Shown: positions 33,686-42,635, numbered from the stretch's first letter. The stretch: DNA of 64,000 bases from Pseudomonas sp. B21-015 (GCF_024749285.1 NZ_CP087196.1:1984001-2048000); one strand, 5' to 3'. The notes: generated by a model not told the origin, from the letters alone. Translations and numbers: made by a program.

Positions 33686-33927
33686 AGCTCACCGGCTACA
33701 CCTACACCTACACCTACACCGGCCCGCGAAGCGCTGCCTCTCTGCGGGTTGGCGAACCCCACGAATTGCTTGAAGTGCAGCTGCTCCCCGGTAAACCCGT
33801 CGAGCTGCCGGCCGATCACGAGTACACCCTGGTGTTGTTGGAACTCAAGCACCTGGTTTTATTGCCGTCTACCGCAAAATCCGCCGGTAAGACGCCAGTC
33901 GCGCCTCAGACAATTGAACAGGAGTGA
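33682..33927 (+). CDS. Small Mu Gp38-like protein with a TYTYTYT repeat
   Basis: 81 residues. The N-terminus GYTYTYTYTG is encoded by four tandem copies of the 6-mer CTACAC from 33696. The rest (GEPHELLEVQLLPGKPVELP) is beta-like. Position before the tail sheath fits Mu Gp38 (DUF2635), but the match is by place rather than by motif. Confidence 0.6.
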   Translation: MKLTGYTYTYTYTGPRSAASLRVGEPHELLEVQLLPGKPVELPADHEYTLVLLELKHLVLLPSTAKSAGKTPVAPQTIEQE

Positions 33928-33933
33928 CGCCCG

Positions 33934-35358
33934 ATGGCAGCTAACTATTTGCACGGTATTGAAACCACTGAGGTCGAGCGCGGCCCTCGGGCCATTCGGG
34001 TGGTCAAATCGGCGGTGATTGCTTTGGTAGGTACCGCACCTATTGGCCCGGTGAATGAGCTGACGTTGTGCTTAAACGATAAGGACGCGGCTCAGTTCGG
34101 CTCACATCTCACTGGCTTCAGCATTCCCGAAGCGCTGGAAGGTATTTACGACTTCGGCACCGGTACAGTGCTGGTGGTCAATGTACTCGATCCAGCCATC
34201 CACCGCACCAATGTGGCTGATCAAGCGAAACAGTTCGGGGATAACGACCTGCTTCAGCTGGAGCACGGCGCATTGCAACAGCTGCAGTTGAAGTCTGCGG
34301 ATAGTGCGACTTCTTACGTGCTCGACACTGACTACACGGTGACCATGCTCACCGGTCGTGTGAAGCGCATGGCGATGGGTAGCATTCCTGCAAACGGCCA
34401 AGTGAAAGCCAGCTACACCCATGCCGATCCGAGCAAAGTCACGCCAGCCGACATAATTGGTGGGGTTACCGTCGCCGGACGTCGCACTGGTCTGAAAGCC
34501 TTCCAGGACAGCTACAACCTGCTGGGTTTTTTCCCGAAAATCTTCATCGCACCAGGCTTCAGCACTTTGAATTCTGTGAGTGTCGACTTAACGGCCTCGG
34601 CTACTCAGGTCGGTGCGGTTACATACGTTGATGCGCCCATCGGCACCACGGTGCAACAGGTAATCGCAGGGCGCGGGCCAGCCGGCGCAATCAACTTCAA
34701 CACCAGCAGCGACCGCGTGCGTCTGTGCTATCCGCACGTGAAGGTGTATGACGCAGCAACCAACGGCGAGCGGCTGCAACCGCTCTCGATTCGAGCAGCA
34801 GGTCTGCGGGCCAAAGTCGACAACGACAAGGGCTATTGGTGGAGTAGCTCCAACCAGGAACTGGTGGGCGTGATCGGTCTGGAGCGGCCATTGACCGCTC
34901 GCGTGGACGATGCGAGTAGCGAGGTCAACCTGCTCAATGAAAACGGCATCACCACCGTCTTCAACTCCTTCGGTACCGGGCTGCGCCTGTGGGGCAACCG
35001 TACCGCCGCCTGGCCGACAGTGACGCACATGCGCAACTTTGAAAACGTGCGGCGCACCAAGGACGTGGTGGACGAATCAATTCGTTACAGCTCGCTGCAA
35101 TTCGTCGACATGCCCTTCACCAGCTCGCTGATCACCAGCATCACGGAAAGCGTCAACCTGTTCCTGCGCAAGCTGATCGGCGACGGGGCGTTAATCGGCG
35201 GCGAGTGCTGGTACGACCCTGCACGTAACCCGCAGACGGAGCTGGAACAGGGCCATGCACTGTTCAACTACAAGCTGACGGTGCCGCTGCCATTTGAGCG
35301 AGGCACCTTCGAAACTGAAATCACCGGGGAATACCTGGTTAACCTGGGAGCCGCATAA
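33934..35358 (+). CDS. Contractile tail sheath (P2 FI-like)
   Basis: 474 residues. It begins YLHGIETTEVERGPRAIRVV and contains SAVIALVGTAPIGPVNELTL, FDSFGTGLRLWGNRT-like and PLPFERGTFETEI segments typical of P2 gpFI/Mu GpL sheath proteins. It shows that the phage is a myovirus. Immediately followed by the tail tube gene. Confidence 0.93.
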   Translation: MAANYLHGIETTEVERGPRAIRVVKSAVIALVGTAPIGPVNELTLCLNDKDAAQFGSHLTGFSIPEALEGIYDFGTGTVLVVNVLDPAIHRTNVADQAKQFGDNDLLQLEHGALQQLQLKSADSATSYVLDTDYTVTMLTGRVKRMAMGSIPANGQVKASYTHADPSKVTPADIIGGVTVAGRRTGLKAFQDSYNLLGFFPKIFIAPGFSTLNSVSVDLTASATQVGAVTYVDAPIGTTVQQVIAGRGPAGAINFNTSSDRVRLCYPHVKVYDAATNGERLQPLSIRAAGLRAKVDNDKGYWWSSSNQELVGVIGLERPLTARVDDASSEVNLLNENGITTVFNSFGTGLRLWGNRTAAWPTVTHMRNFENVRRTKDVVDESIRYSSLQFVDMPFTSSLITSITESVNLFLRKLIGDGALIGGECWYDPARNPQTELEQGHALFNYKLTVPLPFERGTFETEITGEYLVNLGAA

Positions 35359-35883
35359 ATGGCAGGCTTTAGTGCACACCGCATTGCCAACGCCGCCATC
35401 TATCTGGATGGCGCAAGCTTCTTCGGCCGGGCCGAAGAGATCGATCTGGGCTCAATCAAAACCGTAACCAGTGACTTCCAGGGATTGGGCATGGTTGGCC
35501 TGATCGAACTGCCTGATGGAGTCGATAAGCTGGAAGGCAAAATCACCTGGAACAGTCTGTACTACGACGCGGCCGTCAAACTGGTCACGCCATTCAAAAG
35601 CGTTCAGTTGCAATGCCGCTCCAACGTCCAGGTCTTCAACAACGGCGGCTTGGTGAACGAAATCGCGTTGGTGACCATGATGACCATTACCGGCAAGGAA
35701 TATCAGCTGGGCAGTCACAAGCCGCGAGATCCGACCAAGTACGAAACGCCATTCTCAGCGACGTATGTGCGGCAGGTGATTGATGGACAGGAGGTGGTTC
35801 TGCTGGATTACCTGGCCAACATTTTCCGCGTCGGCGGTGAGGATCAGTTGGCTAAGTACAGGCAGAACATTGGGCAAGCGTAA
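35359..35883 (+). CDS. Tail tube protein (P2 FII-like)
   Basis: 174 residues. FSAHRIANAAIYLDGASFFG, then KTVTSDFQGLGMVGLIELPD and GVDKLEGKITWNS, match the P2 gpFII tail-tube family. It follows the sheath without a gap and ends at a strong bidirectional terminator. Confidence 0.93.
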   Translation: MAGFSAHRIANAAIYLDGASFFGRAEEIDLGSIKTVTSDFQGLGMVGLIELPDGVDKLEGKITWNSLYYDAAVKLVTPFKSVQLQCRSNVQVFNNGGLVNEIALVTMMTITGKEYQLGSHKPRDPTKYETPFSATYVRQVIDGQEVVLLDYLANIFRVGGEDQLAKYRQNIGQA

Positions 35884-35884
35884 T

Positions 35885-35918
35885 AAAAAAGGCCGCTGAT
35901 CTCAGCGGCCTTTTTTTT
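35885..35918. terminator. Bidirectional terminator after the tail tube gene
   Basis: AAAAAA-GGCCGCTGA-TC-TCAGCGGCC-TTTTTTTT: a 9-bp perfect stem with A/T tracts on both sides. It stops the late head/tail transcript on the plus strand and the two small cargo genes on the minus strand. Confidence 0.92.
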
Positions 35919-35919
35919 G

Positions 35920-36270
35920 TTAGCGGTAGTAAAGAGAGGTAAGGCAGCGTGGGGTCGCGTTCATAAGGGTGAACGCTTTCTGTGTCAGCGTCACGTTACC
36001 AAAGCTACCAAACCTCTTGTTCGTTCCTCTCAGATACTCCTCTGTGTACAACCAAGTGACGCAATGGTCAAAAAACTTCTCGTCAGTGCTCGGCTCCTGT
36101 TCGGTTATCTGTCCCGCTCCGCCTATCGTCTCGGGTTCCGGCTGAGGGATTTCCTGAGTAGGACCGAGGTCCGACCAGGCTAAGTCCAACGGCTCTGGAA
36201 ACGACTCCAATAACCGGGCAAAAATTGCACTAACAACGTCATCGAATTTTTTTGAGTTCGTGATCTGCAT
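35920..36270 (-). CDS. Cargo protein of unknown function
   Basis: 116 residues (MQITNSKKFDDVVSAIFARL ... YTEEYLRGTNKRFGSFGNVT) on the minus strand in an A/T-richer segment between two late blocks. AAGGATGAG precedes the ATG. No domain recognised. Ends at the bidirectional terminator. Confidence 0.7.
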   Translation of the reverse strand: MQITNSKKFDDVVSAIFARLLESFPEPLDLAWSDLGPTQEIPQPEPETIGGAGQITEQEPSTDEKFFDHCVTWLYTEEYLRGTNKRFGSFGNVTLTQKAFTLMNATPRCLTSLYYR

Positions 36271-36327
36271 ACTGGCTCATCCTTGTGAATCGATTGTTTG
36301 AAGGCATTAACAATTGAGTATCTGTAA

Positions 36328-36522
36328 TCAATGGCTACAGATACTCCTGACATATGACCTCAGGTGAACCATCGCTGTGCTTTCGGAAGCATTCAGCTTC
36401 CCGTTCAGGACTGTCGACCGAGTCTCACCATTAGGCAAGTAGACAGTTAACGTGTCCCCATGCACAGCATATTGAGCGGTGTATTCGACACCATCATGCT
36501 GTATCGAAATTTCTTCTTCCAT
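36328..36522 (-). CDS. Small cargo protein of unknown function
   Basis: 64 residues: beta-rich front (EEISIQHDGVEYTAQYAVHG, DTLTVYLPNGETR) and a short helical end with two His/Cys. GGGAG precedes the ATG. On the minus strand, divergent from the tail chaperone genes and directly upstream of late element 3. Function unknown. Confidence 0.68.
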   Translation of the reverse strand: MEEEISIQHDGVEYTAQYAVHGDTLTVYLPNGETRSTVLNGKLNASESTAMVHLRSYVRSICSH

Positions 36523-36553
36523 CGATGTACTCCCGATTCCACCTCAAAATACT

Positions 36554-36574
36554 CTCTTTAAACCCGATTAAAAG
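36554..36574 (+). promoter_or_regulatory. Late-promoter element 3 (upstream of the tail block)
   Basis: CTTTAAACCCGATTAAAAG from 36556. Identical to element 2. Lies 77 bases before the tail chaperone start and just behind the two minus-strand cargo ORFs. Confidence 0.72.
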
Positions 36575-36650
36575 CCAGCGCTACGGCCGAATGCGATGCT
36601 CAGGGCTCTCTCATAGCAGTCGATCAGACCGACAACCTGGAGCAACGAAG

Positions 36651-36965
36651 ATGGCCGAAGCAATCAGCTTGACCCTCAAATTCCCTTTCAAGAGTGCCAG
36701 CGGCGAGATGATCTCGAAGCTGCCTATCAAGCGCCTCAAACGCAAAGACATCAGCGCCGCGCAGGCCGTAACCAAAGACGAAGGCGCGCTGGAAGACATG
36801 CTGGTGGCCAAGATGCTGGGCATCACCCTGGAGGACCTCGGTGAGTTCGATATCGCTGACTCTAAGTCAGCCACCGAGGTGTTGCGGGAAATGTCCAATG
36901 GAGGAGACCTTGCTGCAGTCTTGGGACGAGGCACTGTTGCTCGTACTGAGGATGCAGCCGTCTGA
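36651..36965 (+). CDS. Tail assembly chaperone (P2 GpE-like)
   Basis: 104 residues. SLTLKFPFKSASGEMISKLP then IKRLKRKDISAAQAVTKDE matches the tail assembly chaperone family that precedes the tape measure gene. In P2-like phages a longer fusion is made by frameshift; here an overlapping frame (36898-37065) encodes the second part. The start at 36651 is chosen because the family sequence begins there. Confidence 0.82.
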   Translation: MAEAISLTLKFPFKSASGEMISKLPIKRLKRKDISAAQAVTKDEGALEDMLVAKMLGITLEDLGEFDIADSKSATEVLREMSNGGDLAAVLGRGTVARTEDAAV

Positions 36966-37065
36966 GATCATCCGACTGGACATGGTGGACTACTGGCGGT
37001 GGGTTGAGACATGTAAGCGCGAGATCAATCGTCGTATCGAACTCGCCGAGCAGATGAATGGCTAA
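36898..37065 (+). CDS. Second tail chaperone part (P2 GpE family, E' position)
   Basis: 55 residues, MEETLLQSWDEALLLVLRMQ then PSEIIRLDMVDYWRWVETCK. The segment LL..MQPSEI..LDM.DYWRW is the short P2 GpE domain. It overlaps the end of the first chaperone frame by 68 bases in a different frame (a +1 or -2 shift relative to it). No slippery heptamer is obvious, so independent initiation at 36898 is also possible. Confidence 0.7.
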   Translation: MEETLLQSWDEALLLVLRMQPSEIIRLDMVDYWRWVETCKREINRRIELAEQMNG

Positions 37066-37285
37066 TCACTGCCACTAGCCCGACCACCACTCCCGCCAAC
37101 AACGCGCCGCCCGCTGCAATAGGGGCGGCCGCTAGGGCCAGCAACGGCAAGCCCAGGCAGAACATCAAAACCGCCGCCCACACTGGCAGGTTCGTCAGGC
37201 AGAGCCAGGCAAGCCAGATCACACCGACGCCTATGGTCAGTGCATAGAGGGTTTTAGCGGTGCGTAAAGCGGTCATCTCAAACAT
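37025..37285 (-). CDS. Small membrane protein antisense in the tail block
   Basis: 86 residues, very hydrophobic: two to three membrane helices (LYALTIGVGVIWLAWLCLTN, VWAAVLMFCLGLPLLALAAA, GGALLAGVVVGLVAVISHSS). It occupies the otherwise empty 37066-37304 gap on the minus strand and overlaps the end of the E' frame. Only a weak ribosome site is visible (GTGAG). Could be a superinfection-exclusion type moron; that is inference. Confidence 0.5.
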   Translation of the reverse strand: MFEMTALRTAKTLYALTIGVGVIWLAWLCLTNLPVWAAVLMFCLGLPLLALAAAPIAAGGALLAGVVVGLVAVISHSSARRVRYDD

Positions 37286-37304
37286 GCTCACAGCGTAGCA
37301 AATT

Positions 37305-39896
37305 ATGGCTAATGAAGTTCTGGTTGGACTAAAGATCGGAGCCGCTGTTTCAGGCAGCCTGAGTGCTGCATTCGGTTCGGCCAAGTCGACCGTGCAGCAG
37401 CTTGGTCGTGCCACTGATGGATTGACGGCCAAACAGAAACTCATCGGCACCGAGCTTGCAACGTCCATAGCTCGCGGTGGTACCGGCATCGAGCGCATGC
37501 GTCGGCAGTACGACCAGGTCGGCCGTACGATTGATCAACTCAAGGTCAAGCAAGAGCGCCTCAACACCAGTATCGCCAGGGGCGAAACCCTCAAAAATAA
37601 ACGTGGCGAGTTGCGTGGCCAGACCATGGAAACTGCCGGTACAACAGCTGTATTGGGCGCACCAATTGTCCAGTCGATGCGCACTGCTATCGACTTCAAA
37701 GACCAGACAAACGACATCGCCATTACGGGTGGCTTTGATGCTGCTGAAGAAGAGCAGCTCAGCAAGGTAATGCGTGGCTCGGCGCTGAAGTGGAATCAGA
37801 CCCAAGCGGATGTGGCTAAAGGCACCGCGGTACTGATTGCGGGCGGGATCTCCAGTGCCAAGGAGTTGGCCGCCTATGCTCCCGTGATGTCCAAAACTGC
37901 TACAGCTACCCGGGCCAGCATGGACGATCTCGGTTCGGTGGCCATCGCACTGAATGACAACCTCGGTATCGGCGCTGCTGGGCTTGAACGCTCAATGAAC
38001 ATGCTGGCGTTCGCTGGCAAAAGTGGCCAGTTTGAATTGGCGGACATGGCCAAATGGTTGCCGCAGTTAACACCTCAGTTTGCAGCTTTGGGTGTCACCG
38101 GTGAGCGCGCCGTCGCTGAGATCGGGGCATCTTTGCAGATCGCCCGCCGTGGTGCCGGCAGCAACGACGAAGCTGCTAACAACTTCAAAAATTTCCTATC
38201 CAAACTTACCGCGAAGGACACCCTGAAGTCCTTTGAAGGCGCAGGGATCGACCTCACTACGTCGATGAAAAATCTCGTTGGAAAAGGTCTTACCCCGGTC
38301 CAGGCGATGCTGGAAGTCATCACCCAATATGTAGGAAGCAAGGGGCCGGAAGCTGCAGGCAAGTTCCAGAAAGCCATGGCCATCAAAGACGACGAGGAGC
38401 GCCAGATTGCCCTCAATCGTTTGAATGAAGCCTACAAGCTGGGCGAGTTGTTTGCGGATCAGCAAGTGCTGTCATTCGTTCGTCCGGCCATGGCGAACAG
38501 AAAGGATCTTGCCAGTATCCAAAAAGGCAGCATGGACGCAGCTGACAAAGGAGGGCTTGATACGGACTGGAAAAGGCGGATGGAGAGTCCTAAAGAGCAG
38601 TTAAAGTTACTGAATACCAACCTCGCCGATATTGGTTTAACAGTTGGTAGTTTTCTTATCCCAGCGCTCGTCGACGTAACGCAAGCCGTCATTCCAGTGA
38701 TGCAATCATTCGCCACCTGGGCAGGTGAAAACCCCAGAATCATCAAGGGTGTCGTGGGCATGGTCGGTGGCCTATTACTTGGCAAGCTGGCCTTCATTGG
38801 CATCGCTTACGGCATCAACCTGGTGATGTCTCCCTTCGTGGCCCTGACCACCACCGTCACAACACTATCTTCAAAATGGACGTTGCTACGTGGGCTGTGG
38901 CAGATGGGCAAGTTCGCGCCACTGATCTCTGGTCTGTCCCGCATCGGCGCTGGCTTACTCACTGTTGCCAGGTACAGCGGCGTGTTCTTGCGCGGTGTAA
39001 CCATGGCCCTGGGCGCCCCGTTGATGATGGTGGCGCGAGGCGGCTTGTTCCTGGGCAAGATCCTCGGTAGCACGTTGCTATTCGGGTTGAAACTTGCCGG
39101 GCAGGCCGTCCTCTGGCTCGGCAGGGCCTTGATGATGAACCCTATTGGCTTGCTGATCACCGGCATTGCACTGGCGGCGTACCTGATCTACCGCTACTGG
39201 GAACCCATCAAGGGATTCTTCAGCAGCCTTTGGACAGAGATCAAGACCGGTTTTAGTGGCGGGCTTTCAGGCATCGTCGCATTGATGGCCAACTTCTCAC
39301 CGGTCGGTCTGTTCTACCGTGCGTTCGCTGCCGTGATGAGTTACTTCGGCGTCGAGCTGCCGGGCAAATTCAGCGAGTTCGGCGGCATGATTGTCACCGG
39401 CTTGGTCAACGGCATCAGCAACATGGCCAGCGCTTTGAAGGACAGCGTGATAGGCATCGGCTCATCGGTAAAAGGCTGGTTCACCGAGACACTTGGCATC
39501 CAGTCGCCAAGCCGGGTGTTCATAGGGTACGGCGCCAACATCAGCGAAGGCGCCGCCATCGGTATCAGCGCGCAGTCCGGCCTGGTTCGCAAAGCAGCGC
39601 TCGGTATGGCTGCACAATCGGGTGTGGATCTGGCGCCACCGAACCCGGCTGATGTCTCCAGGGCGAGCACGATAGGGAGTGTCGGAGGCGCCGCTGGCGG
39701 AATGGCTCCAGGCATGGGCGCGGGTCCAAGCTTCACTTTTTCACCTCAGATTACCGTACCCGGTGGGGCCGACATACAGCAGCAAGTTCAACAAGGATTG
39801 CAGGCTGGCTACGTGGAGTGGATGCGAATGATGGAGCGCTACATGCACGACAAGCGTCGTCGTAGCTATGGCCCCTCCGATGAGGGGGCTATCTGA
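37305..39896 (+). CDS. Tail tape measure protein (P2 GpT-like)
   Basis: 863 residues. An N-terminal helical region (LKIGAAVSGSLSAAFGSAKS, QYDQVGRTIDQLKVKQERL), a TMP repeat domain (about 120-400), several hydrophobic segments (about 475-640: VVGMVGGLLLGKLAFIGIAY, LLITGIALAAYLIYRYW), and the C-terminal TSLGIQSPSRVF-like part (WFTETLGIQSPSRVFIGYG). Sets tail length. Overlaps the GpU start. Confidence 0.92.
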   Translation: MANEVLVGLKIGAAVSGSLSAAFGSAKSTVQQLGRATDGLTAKQKLIGTELATSIARGGTGIERMRRQYDQVGRTIDQLKVKQERLNTSIARGETLKNKRGELRGQTMETAGTTAVLGAPIVQSMRTAIDFKDQTNDIAITGGFDAAEEEQLSKVMRGSALKWNQTQADVAKGTAVLIAGGISSAKELAAYAPVMSKTATATRASMDDLGSVAIALNDNLGIGAAGLERSMNMLAFAGKSGQFELADMAKWLPQLTPQFAALGVTGERAVAEIGASLQIARRGAGSNDEAANNFKNFLSKLTAKDTLKSFEGAGIDLTTSMKNLVGKGLTPVQAMLEVITQYVGSKGPEAAGKFQKAMAIKDDEERQIALNRLNEAYKLGELFADQQVLSFVRPAMANRKDLASIQKGSMDAADKGGLDTDWKRRMESPKEQLKLLNTNLADIGLTVGSFLIPALVDVTQAVIPVMQSFATWAGENPRIIKGVVGMVGGLLLGKLAFIGIAYGINLVMSPFVALTTTVTTLSSKWTLLRGLWQMGKFAPLISGLSRIGAGLLTVARYSGVFLRGVTMALGAPLMMVARGGLFLGKILGSTLLFGLKLAGQAVLWLGRALMMNPIGLLITGIALAAYLIYRYWEPIKGFFSSLWTEIKTGFSGGLSGIVALMANFSPVGLFYRAFAAVMSYFGVELPGKFSEFGGMIVTGLVNGISNMASALKDSVIGIGSSVKGWFTETLGIQSPSRVFIGYGANISEGAAIGISAQSGLVRKAALGMAAQSGVDLAPPNPADVSRASTIGSVGGAAGGMAPGMGAGPSFTFSPQITVPGGADIQQQVQQGLQAGYVEWMRMMERYMHDKRRRSYGPSDEGAI

Positions 39897-40777
39897 TGTT
39901 TGCGATCCTGGGCGATATCGAATTCACCGTCGCGGGCGGCATCAGCGGCATGGAACAAAGTGGTTCGGCCGACTGGGTAGAACACGCGCGCATCCAGGGC
40001 AAACCGTTGTTGGAGTGGATCGGTGAAGGGTTGGATCAATGCAATCTGACCATTGAACTGCATCCAGTATTGGGTGACCCCGAAGAGCGTTTGCGGGCAC
40101 TGCGCCTGGCCAAAAGCAAGCACGAACCGTTGGCCTTTGTGATGGGTAGCGGCGAGTACCTGGGCGCCTACGTCATCAAAGACATCAGCAATAACATTCG
40201 CCGCTCTACCGCAACTGGGCAGATCAAGGCGGCTACCGTACAGGTCAGCCTCGCTGAATACACGGGGACCTTTACGCGCAAAGTTGTACGACCGGGCTTA
40301 CTCGACTCAGCCGTTAGCGGCACGCCAGCCGCCACCTCGGGGTCGCCTGGGCTTGTTTCCCGGCTGACCCCATCGCCTAGCACGACTCAGATGGTCATCG
40401 GCCATGCCAAGACAGCCGGCAACATGCTGAAAGCCGGACAAAACCTCTACGAGACGATCAAAAGCGGCAATGCGTCAATGATCCTGGGGCAGGTTCCGCA
40501 GTTGCTAGGCATAACGGCGCGGGCCATCGAACCCTTGCAAGGATTGGCCACGGCCGCAGGGTTGCTCGACAACGGCTCAGATCTGGCACGCCTGGGCGAG
40601 GATGTGCTGGGTAACGTCATGGGAGCCCGTGCCAGTTTGAACCCGGTCGACCTGGGCAACATCGTCGACCGATTCTCTGCATCGCGGGACTCCCTTGATC
40701 AGGCGCTCACCAAGATGGACGGCGCCGGTACCCGCTTGGCCGGCCTGGCCGCGCAAGTCTTGACCAGGAGGGCTTGA
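39896..40777 (+). CDS. Tail protein GpU-like with C-terminal extension
   Basis: 293 residues. The first 140 match P2 GpU (FAILGDIEFTVAGGISGMEQ, NLTIELHPVLGDPEERLRAL, FVMGSGEYLGAYVIKDI). The remaining about 150 residues, helical and Gly/Ala/Leu-rich, go beyond the usual GpU length of about 160. The extension is seen in several phages of this type as a fused tail-tip component (from memory). Confidence 0.87.
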   Translation: MFAILGDIEFTVAGGISGMEQSGSADWVEHARIQGKPLLEWIGEGLDQCNLTIELHPVLGDPEERLRALRLAKSKHEPLAFVMGSGEYLGAYVIKDISNNIRRSTATGQIKAATVQVSLAEYTGTFTRKVVRPGLLDSAVSGTPAATSGSPGLVSRLTPSPSTTQMVIGHAKTAGNMLKAGQNLYETIKSGNASMILGQVPQLLGITARAIEPLQGLATAAGLLDNGSDLARLGEDVLGNVMGARASLNPVDLGNIVDRFSASRDSLDQALTKMDGAGTRLAGLAAQVLTRRA

Positions 40778-40983
40778 TGTTTATTCTCCATGTCACCACC
40801 GAAGGCGAGCGCTGGGATCAGTTGGCTTGGCGTTACTACGGTGACGCCCATCGGTATCTGCTCATCGTTGAAGCCAACAAGCATGTGCCGATTACCGCCG
40901 CGTTGCCTGCAGGATTGACCTTGGCCATCCCGATGCTGGAATCGGTGGCTACCACGGAGGATTTGCCGCCATGGATGCGATGA
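40774..40983 (+). CDS. Tail protein X (P2 GpX)
   Basis: 69 residues, LysM-like: TTEGERWDQLAWRYYGDAHR followed by YLLIVEANKHVP is typical of GpX, which links the tail to the baseplate. Overlaps both neighbours. Confidence 0.93.
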   Translation: MMFILHVTTEGERWDQLAWRYYGDAHRYLLIVEANKHVPITAALPAGLTLAIPMLESVATTEDLPPWMR

Positions 40984-42083
40984 CTCCAGCACGGGTACCG
41001 GAAGCGCGCTTCGTACTGACTTATCAACAGCGCAACATCACCCGCAATATCAGCGAGCATTTGCTCTCACTGACTTACTCGGACTTTCTGACCGGCGAGG
41101 CCGACAGCCTGGATGTCGAACTGGAGGATACCGAGGGCAAATGGCGCGATGCCTGGTATCCAGGGCATGGCGACTCATTGACCTTGGCTATCGGCTGGGA
41201 GGGAATGTCGCTACGAACCGTTGGCCGTTTTGAGATCGACGAGATCGAACTGAACTGCCCGCCGTCGACAATCAATATCCGTGCGCTCGCTACCGGCATC
41301 AACGCCGCCTTGCGCACGACTGAGCATCACGCCTATGAAAACACCACGCTCGACGCGGTAGCCAAACAGATCGCCACCCGACAGGGGCTGGAGTTGGTCG
41401 GCAGCATCGAGCCGATCAAGCTGGATCGATTGACGCAACAAGAGTCCGATCTGACCTTCCTGCGCAACCTTGCCGGTGAGTATGACTACGCGTTCAAGGT
41501 CACCGGCAATCGGTTGGTCTTCCATGCCATCAGCGAACTGGCCGACGGTGCTCCGGTCGCCACGCACGTGCTCCAGGACCTATCGAACGTCAGGCTCCGC
41601 GATCAGATCAGGGACGTACCAAAGGCCATCGAGGTCAAGCACAAAGACCCAGCGAAGAAAAAACTGGTCGCCTACAAGATTGAAAATGGCGAGACCGTTG
41701 CTGTGCCCAGCAGTGCCAGTAAGGCCACGACCAGCGGTGACACCAAGAAAAAACGCAAACGCAGTGCATCGGCGGAGGAGTCCAAAGCAAAAGCCAAGGC
41801 CGAGCTGGCCAAAGCCAATCGCGAGCGCACCCAGGGTAGTTGGACAGCCATGGGACGGCCTAACCTGGTTAGCGGAAATGTGGTGACTTTGTCAGCGGCC
41901 GGCAAGTTGGGCGGCAACTACTTGATCACATCATCCCAACATCGAATGACCCGGAGTGGCGGCTATATCGTGGATAAAACGCTCTGCCGCATCTCCGCGA
42001 CCTCGATCTCCATGACCCTGGAAAACACCAAGCCAGACCTGGCTCTGTCGACTTACGGCATCCAGCATGAAGCGGTGGCCTGA
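40971..42083 (+). CDS. Baseplate hub protein (P2 GpD-like)
   Basis: 370 residues. It begins PARVPEARFVLTYQQRNITR and contains LLSLTYSDFLTGEADSLDVE and LNLAGEYDYAFKVT-like and SWTAMGRPNLVSGNVVTLSA segments of the phage late-control D/gp27-like hub. A Lys-rich insert (KKKRKRSASAEESKAKAKAE) sits near residue 250. The ATG at 40971 has GGAGG 10 bases upstream and overlaps the GpX stop. Confidence 0.92.
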   Translation: MDAMTPARVPEARFVLTYQQRNITRNISEHLLSLTYSDFLTGEADSLDVELEDTEGKWRDAWYPGHGDSLTLAIGWEGMSLRTVGRFEIDEIELNCPPSTINIRALATGINAALRTTEHHAYENTTLDAVAKQIATRQGLELVGSIEPIKLDRLTQQESDLTFLRNLAGEYDYAFKVTGNRLVFHAISELADGAPVATHVLQDLSNVRLRDQIRDVPKAIEVKHKDPAKKKLVAYKIENGETVAVPSSASKATTSGDTKKKRKRSASAEESKAKAKAELAKANRERTQGSWTAMGRPNLVSGNVVTLSAAGKLGGNYLITSSQHRMTRSGGYIVDKTLCRISATSISMTLENTKPDLALSTYGIQHEAVA

Positions 42084-42095
42084 CAATGGAGATGA

Positions 42096-42635
42096 ATGCA
42101 TATGGGCGTTGAGCTGGAGTACGGGGACGTCAGCGCGGTGGATTACCAGACTTGTCGCATTCGGGTCAGGCTGGATGATCGGGACGGCGTCGAGAGCTAC
42201 TGGCTCAACGTCCCGCAGCGCAACACACAGGGCACCCAGCGGCGACCGTTGATGCCCGAGCTAGGGGAGCAAGTCGCGGTGTTACTCGATTCTGATGGCG
42301 TTGGCGGTGTGTACCTGGGTGGGGTCTATTCATCAGCGGAGCCGCCGCCAGTAGTGGATGAGGATACGGATTATGTGCGGTTCAGCGATGGGACTGTTTC
42401 GACTTACGACCGTGCGGCCGGGGTGATGACGTTGGACTGCGTGGGGGCACTGCTTTTGAAGTGTGGCCGGAACATCACGGTTGAGGCGGGTGAGCCGGTG
42501 ACGGTGAAGGCACCTTCAGCAATTTTGGATGTTCCACAGGTCACATTGAATGGAAATCTGCAGGTGAATGGAAATGTGAACGCAACAGGGACGGTGATGG
42601 ATGCTCTTGGCAACTCAAACCATCATTCTCATTGA
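42096..42635 (+). CDS. Baseplate spike (P2 GpV-like)
   Basis: 179 residues. An N-terminal OB fold (YQTCRIRVRLDDRDGVESYW, MPELGEQVAVLLDSDGVGGV) is followed by a beta-helical spike and a C-terminal SNHHSH that fits the His-rich iron-binding tip of GpV. The start is ATG at 42096 (GGAG four bases upstream) or 42102. Confidence 0.92.
   Translation: MHMGVELEYGDVSAVDYQTCRIRVRLDDRDGVESYWLNVPQRNTQGTQRRPLMPELGEQVAVLLDSDGVGGVYLGGVYSSAEPPPVVDEDTDYVRFSDGTVSTYDRAAGVMTLDCVGALLLKCGRNITVEAGEPVTVKAPSAILDVPQVTLNGNLQVNGNVNATGTVMDALGNSNHHSH

Noticed and set aside
33693..33719. Short CTACAC tandem repeat as a CRISPR or origin iteron
   Set aside because: Four perfect hexamers inside a coding frame, without spacers or A/T-rich DNA; no CRISPR array is present anywhere in the window.
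37025..37498. Longer 157-codon version of the antisense membrane-protein frame
   Set aside because: The upstream 71 codons are antisense to the start of the tape measure gene and lack a ribosome site; only the part from 37285 is kept, at moderate confidence.
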